Below are positions 1-8,104 of a DNA stretch of 40,398 nt, piece after piece; the first letter of the stretch is position 1; each line of letters opens with the position of its first letter. Below the pieces are notes generated by a model, which was given only the letters and a program-made list of their open reading frames with translations, ran no database searches and had not been told where the DNA came from. Source of the DNA: an uncultured Pseudomonadota bacterium (lineage in GTDB: Bacteria; Pseudomonadota; Gammaproteobacteria; Burkholderiales; SG8-39); contig CAIVVS010000225.1 of the NCBI GenBank assembly GCA_903909415.1, forward strand, positions 1-40,398. The letters run 5' to 3'. A program made the translations under genes and the position numbers.

Positions 1-291
1 CTGGTGAAGAACCGCTACAGCGCGCTGGCGCACGGCGCCTCGCCGCTGGAGCGCGTGCTGCGCCAGATGGGCGTGGACACGCTGCTCATCGCCGGAACCA
101 AGACCAACGTCTGTTGCGAGTCCACCGCGCGCGACGCGATGATGCTGGACTTCAGGGTGGTGATGGTGGCCGATTGCTGCGCGGCGCTGTCCGAGGACGA
201 GCACCGCGCCGCGCTGGAGACCTTCATCCAGCAGTTCGGCGACGTGCGAAACGGCGCGGACGTGCTCGTCCTGCTCGACCAGCCTGCCTAG
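1..291 (+). CDS. Isochorismatase-family cysteine hydrolase, C-terminal part
   Basis: The frame is open to the left edge, so this is the last 96 residues of a larger protein (the family is usually about 200 residues). The segment GTKTNVCCESTARDA is the family's nucleophile motif, with the first Cys of the CC pair as the expected catalytic thiol; the N-terminal Asp and the Lys of the triad lie outside the window. The family hydrolyses amides such as nicotinamide, N-carbamoylsarcosine or maleamate, or the vinyl ether of isochorismate. Substrate cannot be read from this piece. It converges on the amidohydrolase gene that follows. A maleamate amidohydrolase role would fit the NicX-like ring-cleavage enzyme at 18.7 kb, but that is speculation. 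Confidence 0.85.
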   Translation: MVKNRYSALAHGASPLERVLRQMGVDTLLIAGTKTNVCCESTARDAMMLDFRVVMVADCCAALSEDEHRAALETFIQQFGDVRNGADVLVLLDQPA

Positions 292-316
292 CGCAAGCGC
301 TGGGGCGCCGGCAGGG

Positions 317-1210
317 CTAGGCCGCGAACCCGTACAGCGCGGCCGGGTTGGCCGACAGGATGCGCGCGGCCAGCGCGTCGTCACCCAGCCAGGCCATGAA
401 CAGGTCCAGCAGGCGCCCCACGTCCGGCGTGCGCTCGCCCATGCGGATGTGCGGCCAGTCGCTCGCCCACACCAGCCGGTGCGGATTGGCCGCGACCAGC
501 GCGTCATGGAAGGCACGCGCGTCGGGATAGTCCGGGAAGGCCGGCGTGCTGCGGCAGACCGACAGCTTGACCCACAGCCGTCCCTGCGCGCCCCCGTCAG
601 CCAGCATCGCCAGAAGCGCGCGGAACGCGGGTGCGTCCGGCCCCTGCGCCAGGTCGAAGCGGCCCATGTGGTCGGCCACCACCGGCACGCCGGTGGCCAG
701 CATCGAGGGCAGCACCGCCACCAGCGGCGCGCAGGGTATCCACACCTGCGCGTGCCAGCCGCGTTCCTTCAGCCGCGGCGCAAGCGCCGGGAAGGCCTCC
801 ACGCCGACGTTGCCGGCGAACTGCGTGCCGCCGCTTTCGGTGAAACGCGCGGCCCGCACGCCTGCCGCGTGCATCGCGTCCAGTTCACGATCGGTCACGT
901 CGGGCGTGACCACGGCCACGCCGCGCAGCCGGTCCGGGGCGCGCGCCAGCGCGTCCAGCATGGGACGATGGTCGCTGCCGTAGGCCGACGGATGCACCAG
1001 CACGCCGCGCGACAGGCCGGCATGATCCAGCATCGCGATCCAGGCCTCGAAGGGCGCGAGCGGCGGGTCGTAGCTGCGCGCCGCCGACAGGGGGAACCGG
1101 CCCAGCGGACCGAACACATGCGCGTGGCAGTCGCAGGCGCCGGGTGGCAACGGACGCGACGGACGCGAGGCGCTGCGTGCCGGGACCAGCGCAGGCTGGA
1201 CCGGCGTCAC
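317..1210 (-). CDS. LigI-like amidohydrolase (TIM-barrel metal-dependent hydrolase)
   Basis: About 297 residues. The start of the barrel carries CDCHAHVFGP (metal-binding HxH after strand 1) and the end carries LVWASDWPHI, with the conserved Asp; this pattern is that of the amidohydrolase_2 family, which includes 2-pyrone-4,6-dicarboxylate lactonase and other lactonases of aromatic breakdown. The start is uncertain: no ribosome-binding site is visible before any candidate. GTG at 1210 gives a family-like length; GTG at 1246 and ATG at 1333 (which would overlap the upstream gene by 56 bases) are alternatives, and the extra residues are Ala/Arg-rich and look non-coding. It follows the CMD-family gene on the same strand, probably in one transcript, so a ring-cleavage product or lactone is a likely substrate type. 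Confidence 0.8.
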   Translation of the reverse strand: MTPVQPALVPARSASRPSRPLPPGACDCHAHVFGPLGRFPLSAARSYDPPLAPFEAWIAMLDHAGLSRGVLVHPSAYGSDHRPMLDALARAPDRLRGVAVVTPDVTDRELDAMHAAGVRAARFTESGGTQFAGNVGVEAFPALAPRLKERGWHAQVWIPCAPLVAVLPSMLATGVPVVADHMGRFDLAQGPDAPAFRALLAMLADGGAQGRLWVKLSVCRSTPAFPDYPDARAFHDALVAANPHRLVWASDWPHIRMGERTPDVGRLLDLFMAWLGDDALAARILSANPAALYGFAA

Positions 1211-1241
1211 TACGCAAGCCGCACTAGCGGCGGTAACCTTG

Positions 1242-1305
1242 TTCACGACGCGCGCCGCGGCAGCGGCGGCAGCCGTTTCACAACGCGCGCCGCGGCAGCG
1301 GCGGC
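1242..1305. repeat. Direct repeat, 29 nt, two copies with 35-nt period
   Basis: The 29-nt stretch at 1242-1270 recurs at 1277-1305 with a single mismatch (g1247 against a1282). The right copy contains the last codons and the TGA stop of the CMD-family gene; the left copy is an extra 3'-end fragment lying between that stop and the amidohydrolase gene. It looks like a small tandem duplication of the gene end. Confidence 0.85.
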
Positions 1306-1838
1306 GTGATGCCCTCGGGCAGCGGCAGTTCATGCGCGTTCAGCGTCAGCGCTACCATGGAGTAATAGCCGATCAGCGCGGTGAGCTCGACCACGCCGGC
1401 CACGCCCAGCAGCTCGCGCACGCGGCGGTGCTTGTCCTCGGCGACCACGTGCAGGCGCAGCAGCTCCTCGACGTAGTCGTGCACCGCATCCTCGTCGGCT
1501 TCCATGCGCGCCGGGCGACGCCCTTCGCGCACCGCGGCGATCACCGCCTCGGGCAGACCGGCCTTGCGCGCCGGCGGCTCGTGCGCGAACCACTCGAACT
1601 GGCTGTCCCAGTGGCGCGCGGTCAGCAGGATCGCCAGTTCCGACAGGCGCGCCGACAGGCTGGTGCGGTAGCGCAGCAGCTCGCCCAGCGCCTGCCAGCG
1701 GTCGGCGAGCTCGGCGTTGTGGATCGCGGCGCGCAGCGGACCGACGATGGCGCCGCGCGGGCCCTGGACAACCTTGTCGTACACGGCGCGCTGGTTGGCA
1801 TCGAGTTCGTCACGACCGGGGAGCGGGATTCTGGCCAT
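1278..1838 (-). CDS. Carboxymuconolactone decarboxylase (CMD/AhpD-fold) family protein
   Basis: 186 residues, a typical length. The central RYRTSLSARLSELAIL helix followed by TARHWDSQFEWFAHEP is the CMD/AhpD-fold signature region. The CxxC pair of true AhpD peroxidase partners is absent, so an alkylhydroperoxidase role is unlikely; a decarboxylase, lactonase or unknown role in ring-fission metabolism fits better. It is leftward, between a CoA-transferase (47 bases upstream) and the amidohydrolase. The gap in front of it is AT-rich and holds a 17-bp sequence also found before the SDR gene at 35342. The 3' end is part of a tandem duplication. Confidence 0.85.
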   Translation of the reverse strand: MARIPLPGRDELDANQRAVYDKVVQGPRGAIVGPLRAAIHNAELADRWQALGELLRYRTSLSARLSELAILLTARHWDSQFEWFAHEPPARKAGLPEAVIAAVREGRRPARMEADEDAVHDYVEELLRLHVVAEDKHRRVRELLGVAGVVELTALIGYYSMVALTLNAHELPLPEGITPPLPRRAL

Positions 1839-1849
1839 TTTTAACCTAT

Positions 1850-1866
1850 GTGGCTGATTTAATTGA
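1850..1866 (+). promoter_or_regulatory. Shared AT-rich 17-mer, copy 1 (candidate operator)
   Basis: GTGGCTGATTTAATTGA occurs here, 12 bases upstream of the CMD-family start (gene on the minus strand), and again exactly at 35321-35337. The surrounding 22 bases (1854-1875) also form an imperfect dyad that begins CTGA and ends TCAG. In DNA of about 70% G+C such an AT-rich exact match in two intergenic gaps is unlikely by chance. The binding protein is unknown. Confidence 0.45.
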
Positions 1867-1885
1867 ATAATTCAGACTGCGGTTT

Positions 1886-3118
1886 TCAGACAGCGCCCGC
1901 CGCCCGCAGGGCAGCGATGCGCCCGGCGTCGTAGCCCAGCTCGGCCAGCAACTCGTCGGTGTGCTGCCCCAGCAGAGGCGGCGCGCGGTCGAAGGACAGC
2001 GGGTTCTCGCGGAATCGCATCGGGCTCACCACCTGCGGCACCGTGCCTGCGCTCGGGTGCGACAGCTCGCGCAGCATGCCGCGGTGCTTCACCTGCGGGT
2101 CCTCGAACACTTCCGGGATGCTGTTGATCGGGCCGCAGGGCACGCCCACCGCCTCGAAGGCTGCGACCCAGTGCGCGCGCTTCTCGCGCATCAGCGCGGC
2201 GATCACCAGCGGGTCGAGTTCGCCGAGGTGGCGCACGCGCTGCGGGTTGCTCGCGAAGCGCGGGTCGGTCGCCAGCTCGGGCACGCCCAGCGCCTCGCAG
2301 AACTTCACGAACTGCCCGTCGTTGCCGACCACGATCACCAGCCGCCCGTCGGCGCAGGGATAGACGTTCTGCGGCTGGATGTTCGGGTGGGCATTGCCGG
2401 TGCGCTTCGGCTCCCGGCCGGAGGCAAGGTAGTTCATCGCCTGGTTGGCCAGGAACGCCACCTGCACGTCCAGCATGCCGATGTCGATGAACTCGCCCTG
2501 CCCGCCGCCGTTTTCAGGCTGGTCGCGCCGCGCCAGTGCCGCCAGCACCGAGACCGCGGTGTACATGCCGGTCATCAGGTCGACGATGGGCACGCCCACC
2601 TTCTGCGGCCCGCCGCCGGGCTTGTCGTCGCGCTCGCCGGTGATGCTCATCAGGCCGCCCATGGCCTGGATCAGGAAGTCGTACGCGGCCTGCGGCGCGC
2701 GCGGGCCATCCTGGCCGAAGCCGGTGACCGAGCAGTAGATGAGCTTCGGGTTCACCGCCTTGAGCGCGTCGTAGTCCAGCCCGAACTTCGCCAGCGTGCC
2801 GACCTTGTAGTTCTCCAGCAGGATGTCCGACCTCGAAGCCAGGTCGCGTATCAGCTGCCGGCCCTCGGGCTTGTCCAGGCTCACGGTGATGGAGCGCTTG
2901 CCGCGGTTCACCGACAGGTAGTAGCCCGCCTCGCGCGTGTCGCGGCCCTCGCGGTCCTTGAGGAAGGGCGGGCCCCAGGCGCGGGTGTCGTCGCCCGCGC
3001 CGGGTCGCTCGACCTTGACCACGTCCGCGCCCAGGTCGGCGAGGATCTGCCCAGCCCAGGGCGCGGCCATGATGCGCGACAGGTCGAGCACGCGGATGTG
3101 GGAAAGGGGTCCTGCCAT
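1886..3118 (-). CDS. CaiB/BaiF-type class III CoA-transferase
   Basis: 410 residues, full length for the formyl-CoA transferase family, which moves CoA between carboxylic acids. N-terminal IRVLDLSRIMAAPWAGQILA and ADVVKVERPG are family signatures; the catalytic Asp is D180 in VGVPIVDLMTGMY. ATG at 3118 is preceded by GAGGAC at a spacing of 8. It lies 28 bases downstream of a Bug receptor gene and 47 bases upstream of the CMD-family gene, all leftward, suggesting a receptor, CoA activation and catabolic enzyme set. The acid used cannot be told from sequence. Confidence 0.93.
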   Translation of the reverse strand: MAGPLSHIRVLDLSRIMAAPWAGQILADLGADVVKVERPGAGDDTRAWGPPFLKDREGRDTREAGYYLSVNRGKRSITVSLDKPEGRQLIRDLASRSDILLENYKVGTLAKFGLDYDALKAVNPKLIYCSVTGFGQDGPRAPQAAYDFLIQAMGGLMSITGERDDKPGGGPQKVGVPIVDLMTGMYTAVSVLAALARRDQPENGGGQGEFIDIGMLDVQVAFLANQAMNYLASGREPKRTGNAHPNIQPQNVYPCADGRLVIVVGNDGQFVKFCEALGVPELATDPRFASNPQRVRHLGELDPLVIAALMREKRAHWVAAFEAVGVPCGPINSIPEVFEDPQVKHRGMLRELSHPSAGTVPQVVSPMRFRENPLSFDRAPPLLGQHTDELLAELGYDAGRIAALRAAGAV

Positions 3119-3146
3119 GGTCTGTGTCCTCGGGTCTGGATGCCGC

Positions 3147-4130
3147 TCAGTCGGCGCGTGCGCCGGACGCCTTGACGATCAGCGCCCACTTGGGGATCTC
3201 GCTGCGGATCAGTTCGGTGAAGGCCTGCGGCGAGGAGGACATCGGCTCGATGCCCAGCGCGACCAGCGGCACGCGCACCGCGTCGTCGCCGGCGATCTTC
3301 TCGAGCTCGGTGCCCAGCCGCGCCACCACCTCGCGCGGCATGCCCGCCGGACCGACGATGCCCAGCCAGTTCGCCACCTCGTAGCCGCGCATCGACGGGT
3401 CGCCGCGCGCGATCGGCGGGACGCCTGGCAGCGCCGCGACCGGCTGCGGGCTGGTCACGCCGATGGCGCGCAGCTTGCCGGCCTTCAGCGGCTCGGCGTG
3501 CACGGCGATGGAGTCGAAGCTCATGCTGATGCGCCCGGCCAGCAGGTCCACCAGGGCGGGCGCGCTGCCCTTGTAGGGCACGTGGGTGAAGCGCACGCCG
3601 GCCATGGCGGCGAACAGTTCTCCCGCAAGGTGGCTGGAGCTGCCGCTGCCGGCTGAACCGTAGGTGAGCTCGCCCGGACGCGAGCGCGCATGCACGATCA
3701 GCGAGGCGACGCTGGTCGCGGGCACCGAGGGATGCACCACCAGCACGCGCGGCGTCGCATGCGTGAGGCTGACCGCGGTGAAATCGCGCAGCGGGTCGTA
3801 GCGCAGCTTGGCGTAGAGCGCCGGGTTGATCGCATGCGTGCCCATGGTCGCCAGCAGCAGCGAATAGCCGTCGGGCGCGGCCTGCGCCACCGCCTCCACC
3901 GCGATCGCGCCCCCCGCCCCGCCACGGTTCTCCAGTACCACCGGCTGCCCCAGGCGCTGCGCCAGGTTGGTGGACAACGAGCGTCCCATCAGGTCGGCCG
4001 CGCCACCCGTGGGGAAGGGCACGACCAGGCGCAATGGCTTGTCCGGCCAGGCGGCGAGCGCGGCCTGCGGAAAGGACATCGCTGACGCGAGAGCGGCGAG
4101 CAGGGATGCGGAACGGCAACTCAGGCGCAC
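3147..4130 (-). CDS. Bug/TctC-family periplasmic solute-binding protein
   Basis: 327 residues from GTG at 4130, chosen because AGGAGGT lies 3 bases upstream and a signal peptide follows directly (VRLSCRSASLL...AALA, then AWPDKPLRLVVPFPTGG). The PFPTGGAADLMGR segment and VVLENRGGAGG are the Bug signature loops that grip a carboxylate through main-chain atoms. Bug proteins bind small acids or amides and feed TctAB-type carriers, but no TctA or TctB gene is in this window. It is upstream of, and probably co-transcribed with, the CoA-transferase. A longer open frame to 4616 crosses the 14-bp repeat array and antisense LysR sequence and is not credible. Confidence 0.92.
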   Translation of the reverse strand: MRLSCRSASLLAALASAMSFPQAALAAWPDKPLRLVVPFPTGGAADLMGRSLSTNLAQRLGQPVVLENRGGAGGAIAVEAVAQAAPDGYSLLLATMGTHAINPALYAKLRYDPLRDFTAVSLTHATPRVLVVHPSVPATSVASLIVHARSRPGELTYGSAGSGSSSHLAGELFAAMAGVRFTHVPYKGSAPALVDLLAGRISMSFDSIAVHAEPLKAGKLRAIGVTSPQPVAALPGVPPIARGDPSMRGYEVANWLGIVGPAGMPREVVARLGTELEKIAGDDAVRVPLVALGIEPMSSSPQAFTELIRSEIPKWALIVKASGARAD

Positions 4131-4235
4131 GGGACCTCCTCCCTTGGGCAGCGGCCAGTATAGGTCGGGCAACCCGCCTGCCCAGCCCCGATCCCGCAAA
4201 GCAGCCATGCCACGGCGGGCATGGCCCGGCAAGGT

Positions 4236-4319
4236 GTCCCCGGTGCGGCGTCCCCGGTGCGGCGTCCCCTGTGCGGCGTCCCCGGTGCGGCTTCCCGGGT
4301 TCAGCGTCCGAGGTTCAGC
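4236..4319. repeat. 14-bp tandem repeat array at the end of a LysR gene
   Basis: Six consecutive 14-base units start at 4236, 4250, 4264, 4278, 4292 and 4306, followed by a partial one. The first four are nearly identical (GTCCCCGGTGCGGC, one change in unit 3); the last two are diverged (TTCCCGGGTTCAGC, GTCCGAGGTTCAGC). The final unit contains the TGA stop of the LysR gene on the minus strand (4315-4317). Since 14 is not a multiple of 3, unit gain or loss inside the coding part would shift the frame. Confidence 0.9.
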
Positions 4320-5274
4320 GTCCGTGGCGCAAGGTGCCGGCGCGCACCATGCCGGCGACGATCTCGCTCGACAGCCTTGCCACTTCACGCGCCGCCTGCG
4401 ACATCGGGCGGCGCGTGGTGGTGCACAGCGTGATGATGCGGTCGATGGCGGGAGTGACGATGCGCGCCGCCTGCAGCCGGCCATCACGCACATCGCGCGA
4501 CACCGCGTGGCCCGCGAGGATGGTCCATCCGCCGCCCCCGGCGACGACGTCCTTCTGGATGGGCAGCGAGTCGGCCTCGAGCACGACGGAGAGCTCGACC
4601 CGCTTTCGCCGGGCACACTGGTCCAGCGCCACGCGCAGGCCGTTCGGCGCGCCGGGCAGGATCAGCGGCAGGTGGTGCAGGCGCGCGAAGGGCACGGTCG
4701 CCCCGCGCGTGAGCGCGTCGCCCACCGGACCCACCAGGTAGGTGTCCACCTTGGACAGCCCCTGCTCGTGGCGCGGCACGCTGCGCCCGTAGCGGAACAG
4801 CAGCGCGATGTCGACGCGCCCGGACGACACCCATTCGTCCAGCTGCCCGCTGGAGCCCTCCAGCACGCGCAGCCGGATGCCGGGATGCCGCTCGCGCACC
4901 GCGGCAAACAGCAGGTTGACCAGCGGGTGCGAGAGCGAAGGCAGCGTGCCGATGGACACGGTGCCCACCGCCGCGCCGGGACTGGCGCGCATCTCCAGCG
5001 TCAGGCGCTCGGCGTCGGCCAGCAGCGTGGTCACCGCCGGCAGCACGCGCCGGCCGAGGTCGGTCAGGGTGACGCCGCGCCCGGTGCGGTGGAACAGCCG
5101 CCCGCCGCAATCACGCTCCAGCGCGGCGATGCGCCGGCTGACCGCCGACTGCAACGTGTCCATGGCCACTGCGGCGCGCGTCAGGCTGCCCAGTTCGGCC
5201 ACCTTGGCGAACAGCAGCAGGCGGGACAGGTCCAGGCTCGCAACCTGGCGGGCGGGGGAAGTGGAATCTGCCAT
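4315..5274 (-). CDS. LysR-family transcriptional regulator
   Basis: 319 residues. After a short lead, LSRLLLFAKVAELGSLTRAA through AVSRRIAALERDCGGRLFHR is the winged helix-turn-helix, followed by a linker helix and an effector-binding domain starting near GTVSIGTLPSLSH. ATG at 5274 begins just before this fold. It is divergent from the crotonase gene (start 5398), the usual arrangement for a LysR regulator and its target; the 123-base gap holds a perfect 14-base palindrome. The Bug gene at 4130 lies downstream on the same strand, beyond the 14-bp repeat array. The inducer is unknown. Confidence 0.93.
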   Translation of the reverse strand: MADSTSPARQVASLDLSRLLLFAKVAELGSLTRAAVAMDTLQSAVSRRIAALERDCGGRLFHRTGRGVTLTDLGRRVLPAVTTLLADAERLTLEMRASPGAAVGTVSIGTLPSLSHPLVNLLFAAVRERHPGIRLRVLEGSSGQLDEWVSSGRVDIALLFRYGRSVPRHEQGLSKVDTYLVGPVGDALTRGATVPFARLHHLPLILPGAPNGLRVALDQCARRKRVELSVVLEADSLPIQKDVVAGGGGWTILAGHAVSRDVRDGRLQAARIVTPAIDRIITLCTTTRRPMSQAAREVARLSSEIVAGMVRAGTLRHGR

Positions 5275-5371
5275 GCCGGCGCGAGCATAGCTGGTTTCAT
5301 TTCCCTGCGGCGGGGGGCATGGCCTGCATGGGATAGACTGGCCGCAGCGCAGGAGTGCAGGCGCGCGCACG

Positions 5372-5385
5372 AATGCGGGCGCATT
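5372..5385. promoter_or_regulatory. Perfect palindrome before the crotonase gene (candidate operator)
   Basis: AATGCG-GG-CGCATT is a perfect inverted repeat 12 bases upstream of the crotonase ATG, touching its ribosome-binding site. It could be a site for the divergent LysR protein or for another repressor. It does not fit the classical T-N11-A LysR motif, so the assignment is weak. Confidence 0.35.
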
Positions 5386-5397
5386 TGGGAGACAAGC

Positions 5398-6174
5398 ATG
5401 GGCGGCATCCTGGTACAAACCAGCGGCAAGGTGGTCACGGTCACGCTCGACTGCCCGCCAGTGAACGCGCTGACCGTCGCGCACTACCGCGAACTCACCA
5501 CCATCTTCGATTCGCTCGGCCGTGGCGACGATCCCGGCAGCGACGTGAATTGCGCCATCCTGGCCGCGCGCGGCGAAAAGGCGTTCTGCGCCGGCCTGGA
5601 CCTGAATGAATTCCTCACCTGGCCCGCCGACCAGGACCATGTGCGCGCCCTGGCCGCGCGCGAGCTGTTCCGCGCCGTGCGCCAGTGCGCCATCCCGACC
5701 ATCGCCGCGGTCAACGGCGCGGCGCTGGGCACCGGCTGCGTGCTGTCGGCCTGCTGCGACATCCGCATCGCCAGCGACCAGGCCAGGTTCGGCCTGCCCG
5801 AGATCAACGTCGGCCGCTGCGGCGGCGGCGCGCACGTCGGCCGGCTGGTGCCGCCCGGCCTGCTGCGCCTGATGTACTTCACCGGCGAGCCGATCAGCGC
5901 CGCCGAGGCGCACCGCAGCGGCTTCGTCGAGCGCCTGGTCGCGCCGGAGGCGCTGATGGACACCGCCGTGGCGCTGGCCGGCAAGATCGCCGCCAAGAGC
6001 CCGCTGGGCCTGCGCATGGCCAAGCAGGCGCTCAATGGCGCCGAGTTCCTGCCGGTGGAGGAAGGCTATGCGCTGGAGCAGACCTTCAGCACCAAATTGC
6101 TTGGCACCGAGGACGCGCGCGAGGCGACGCGCGCCGTGCTCGAGAAGCGCAAGCCCGCGTTCAAGGGGCGCTGA
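5398..6174 (+). CDS. Enoyl-CoA hydratase/isomerase (crotonase) family protein
   Basis: 258 residues, standard length. EKAFCAGLDLNEF is the CoA/oxyanion-hole segment and NGAALGTGCVLSACCDIRIAS the second one. Of the two catalytic glutamates of rat enoyl-CoA hydratase, the second is kept (E135 in FGLPEINVG) but the first, in GGGCEL, is V115 here. That argues against a classical hydratase; isomerase, hydrolase or decarboxylase chemistry is possible. ATG at 5398 has GGGAGA upstream. The stop overlaps the next start by one base, so the two proteins are probably made in a coupled manner. Confidence 0.93.
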   Translation: MGGILVQTSGKVVTVTLDCPPVNALTVAHYRELTTIFDSLGRGDDPGSDVNCAILAARGEKAFCAGLDLNEFLTWPADQDHVRALAARELFRAVRQCAIPTIAAVNGAALGTGCVLSACCDIRIASDQARFGLPEINVGRCGGGAHVGRLVPPGLLRLMYFTGEPISAAEAHRSGFVERLVAPEALMDTAVALAGKIAAKSPLGLRMAKQALNGAEFLPVEEGYALEQTFSTKLLGTEDAREATRAVLEKRKPAFKGR

Positions 6175-6959
6175 TGGCCACGGTGGAGCATTACGACGTC
6201 GCCTGCCCGCGCGCCCGGATCGCGGTCATGGCCGAGGGCAGCGGCCCGCTGGTGGTGATGCTGCCCTCGCTGGGCCGCGACAGCGATGACTTCGGCGAGG
6301 TGGCCGCGGGCGTCGCAGCCGCCGGGTACCGCGTGCTGCGCCCCGCACCGCGCGGCCTGCGCGGCAGCACCGGCGCGATGAACGGCATCACGCTGCACGA
6401 CCTGGCCGAGGACGTGGCGGCGGTGATCGAGCATGCGGGCGGGGGCCCGGCGGTGATCGCGGGCCATGCCTTCGGCAACTGGGTCGCGCGCTGCACGGCG
6501 GCGGATTTTCCCGACCGGGTGCGCGCCGTGATCCTGATGGCCGCGGGCCAGAAGGGCATGACCACGCCGCCGATCCGCGAGGCAATCACCACCAGCTTCA
6601 CCACCAGCCTGCCGCGCGAACAGCGGCTGGCGGCGCTGGCGTTCGCGTTCTTTGCGCCGGGCAATGACCCCTCGGTGTGGCTGGACGGCTGGTCCAAGGA
6701 GGTCGCGCTGGCACAGCGCGGTGCGACCGCGGCCACGCCGCTGGAGGACTACTGGCCGGGCGGCAAGGTGCCGATCCTGGACCTGCAGGCCGAATGCGAC
6801 GTGCTTGCGCCGCGCGCCGGCATGAACAAGCTGGTCGAGGAACTGGGCGACCGGGTGAGCATCGCGGTGGTGCCAAACGCGGGCCACGCGCTGATTCCTG
6901 AGCAACCTGCTCTGGTGGTCAAGGAAGTGCTGAAGTACCTGAAGGTGCAGGGACATTGA
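6174..6959 (+). CDS. Alpha/beta-hydrolase-fold protein lacking the nucleophile Ser
   Basis: 261 residues; its ATG shares the A of the preceding TGA. The fold is plain: LVVMLPSLGRDSDDF (oxyanion loop), YRVLRPAPRGLRGS, a nucleophile elbow, ECDVLAP (acid D209) and NAGHALIPEQP (H238). The elbow reads AGHAFGNWVA instead of GHSxG: the codon at the nucleophile position is GCC, so residue 99 is Ala. Ordinary ester hydrolysis would therefore be impossible, though some members of this fold work without a serine nucleophile. It is translationally coupled to the crotonase-like protein, suggesting a joint role on a CoA-linked intermediate. Confidence 0.88.
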   Translation: MATVEHYDVACPRARIAVMAEGSGPLVVMLPSLGRDSDDFGEVAAGVAAAGYRVLRPAPRGLRGSTGAMNGITLHDLAEDVAAVIEHAGGGPAVIAGHAFGNWVARCTAADFPDRVRAVILMAAGQKGMTTPPIREAITTSFTTSLPREQRLAALAFAFFAPGNDPSVWLDGWSKEVALAQRGATAATPLEDYWPGGKVPILDLQAECDVLAPRAGMNKLVEELGDRVSIAVVPNAGHALIPEQPALVVKEVLKYLKVQGH

Positions 6960-7046
6960 AGGACACCCAGGGACACTGACCAAGGCAAAGAAGAGCCGAC
7001 CGCACCGCGCGGCACGGCCGGCCCGGCAAGAAGGAGGAGGCAGCAG

Positions 7047-8042
7047 ATGAAGGTTTCGAAATTCCCGCAAGGGACCGCCCTGGCCCTGGTGATGGGCATG
7101 GCCGCGTTGACCGTGCCGGCCATCGCGCCCGCCCAGCAGGCAGGCGCCTATCCGACCAAGTCGATCCGCATGATGGTGCCCTTCCCGCCCGGCGGTCCGT
7201 CCGACGCGCACGGCCGCCCGATCGCCGCCCGCATGGCGCAGATCCTCGGCCAGCCGGTGGTCATCGAGAACCGCGGCGGGGCCGGCGGCGTGGTGGGCTC
7301 GGACGTGGTGGCCAAGGCGCCCGCCGACGGCTACACCCTGCTCTTCACCGTCGCGGGCGCGCTCGCGGTCGCACCCAGCCTGACCAAGCTGCCCTATGAC
7401 CCGTACACCGACCTCACGCCGGTGGCGCATGCGCTCACCGTGCCGGAGGTGATCGTGATGAACCCCAAGCTGGGCCTGAAAACCCTGCCCGAGCTGATCA
7501 CCTACGCGCGCGCCAATCCCGGCAAGCTGTCCTTCGGCTCGGCCGGCAACGCGTCCATGCCGCACCTCGCGGGCGAACTGCTCAAGCGCGAGGCGAACGT
7601 CAACATCGTGCACGTGCCCTACCGCGGCTCGGGCCCGGCGGTGGCGGACCTGCTGGCGGGCCACGTGGACCTGATGTTCTCCGACGTGTCGGTGGTGCTG
7701 GGCCAGATCCAGTCGGGCAAGCTGGTGCCGCTGGCGGTCGGCAGCCCCAGGCGCGTGGCGGTGCTGCCGGATGTGCCGACCACCACCGAAGCCGGCCACC
7801 CGCGCGTCATGATCTACAACTGGAGCGGCCTGCTCGCCCCGGGCGGCACGCCGCGCGACATCATCGCCAGGCTGAATGGCGCGGTGAAGCAGGCGCTCGC
7901 CACGCCCGAACTGAACGAACGCTTCACGCGCGAGGGCGCGCAGGTGGTGGCGAGCACGCCGGAGGAGTTCGCCGCGTTCATCCGCGCCGAGGCGGCGAAA
8001 TGGGGCACGCTGGCCAAGGCCGCCGGCGTGAAATGGGAATGA
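7047..8042 (+). CDS. Bug/TctC-family periplasmic solute-binding protein
   Basis: 331 residues, preceded by AAGGAGGAGG. A signal peptide ends near APAQQAGA; the mature protein begins YPTKSIRMMVPFPPGGPSD, the Bug ligand loop, with VVIENRGGAGG following. It is the first of two adjacent receptors in the rightward acyl-CoA module. The second differs enough (for example DAHGR against DIIGR after the loop) to suggest a different ligand rather than a recent copy. No membrane carrier is encoded nearby. Confidence 0.93.
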   Translation: MKVSKFPQGTALALVMGMAALTVPAIAPAQQAGAYPTKSIRMMVPFPPGGPSDAHGRPIAARMAQILGQPVVIENRGGAGGVVGSDVVAKAPADGYTLLFTVAGALAVAPSLTKLPYDPYTDLTPVAHALTVPEVIVMNPKLGLKTLPELITYARANPGKLSFGSAGNASMPHLAGELLKREANVNIVHVPYRGSGPAVADLLAGHVDLMFSDVSVVLGQIQSGKLVPLAVGSPRRVAVLPDVPTTTEAGHPRVMIYNWSGLLAPGGTPRDIIARLNGAVKQALATPELNERFTREGAQVVASTPEEFAAFIRAEAAKWGTLAKAAGVKWE

Positions 8043-8104
8043 TGGCCGTACCCGTGGCCGTACCGAGGGCCGCAACGAGGGCCGCAAAACAGGAGGAGGG
8101 AAAC

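Noticed and set aside
1..3. Start codon for the first gene inside the window (CTG or GTG at 1-6)
   Set aside because: The protein lacks the family's N-terminal half and the frame is open to the edge, so the true start lies outside.
4236..4319. CRISPR-like reading of the 14-bp repeats
   Set aside because: Units abut with no unique spacers; this is a minisatellite.
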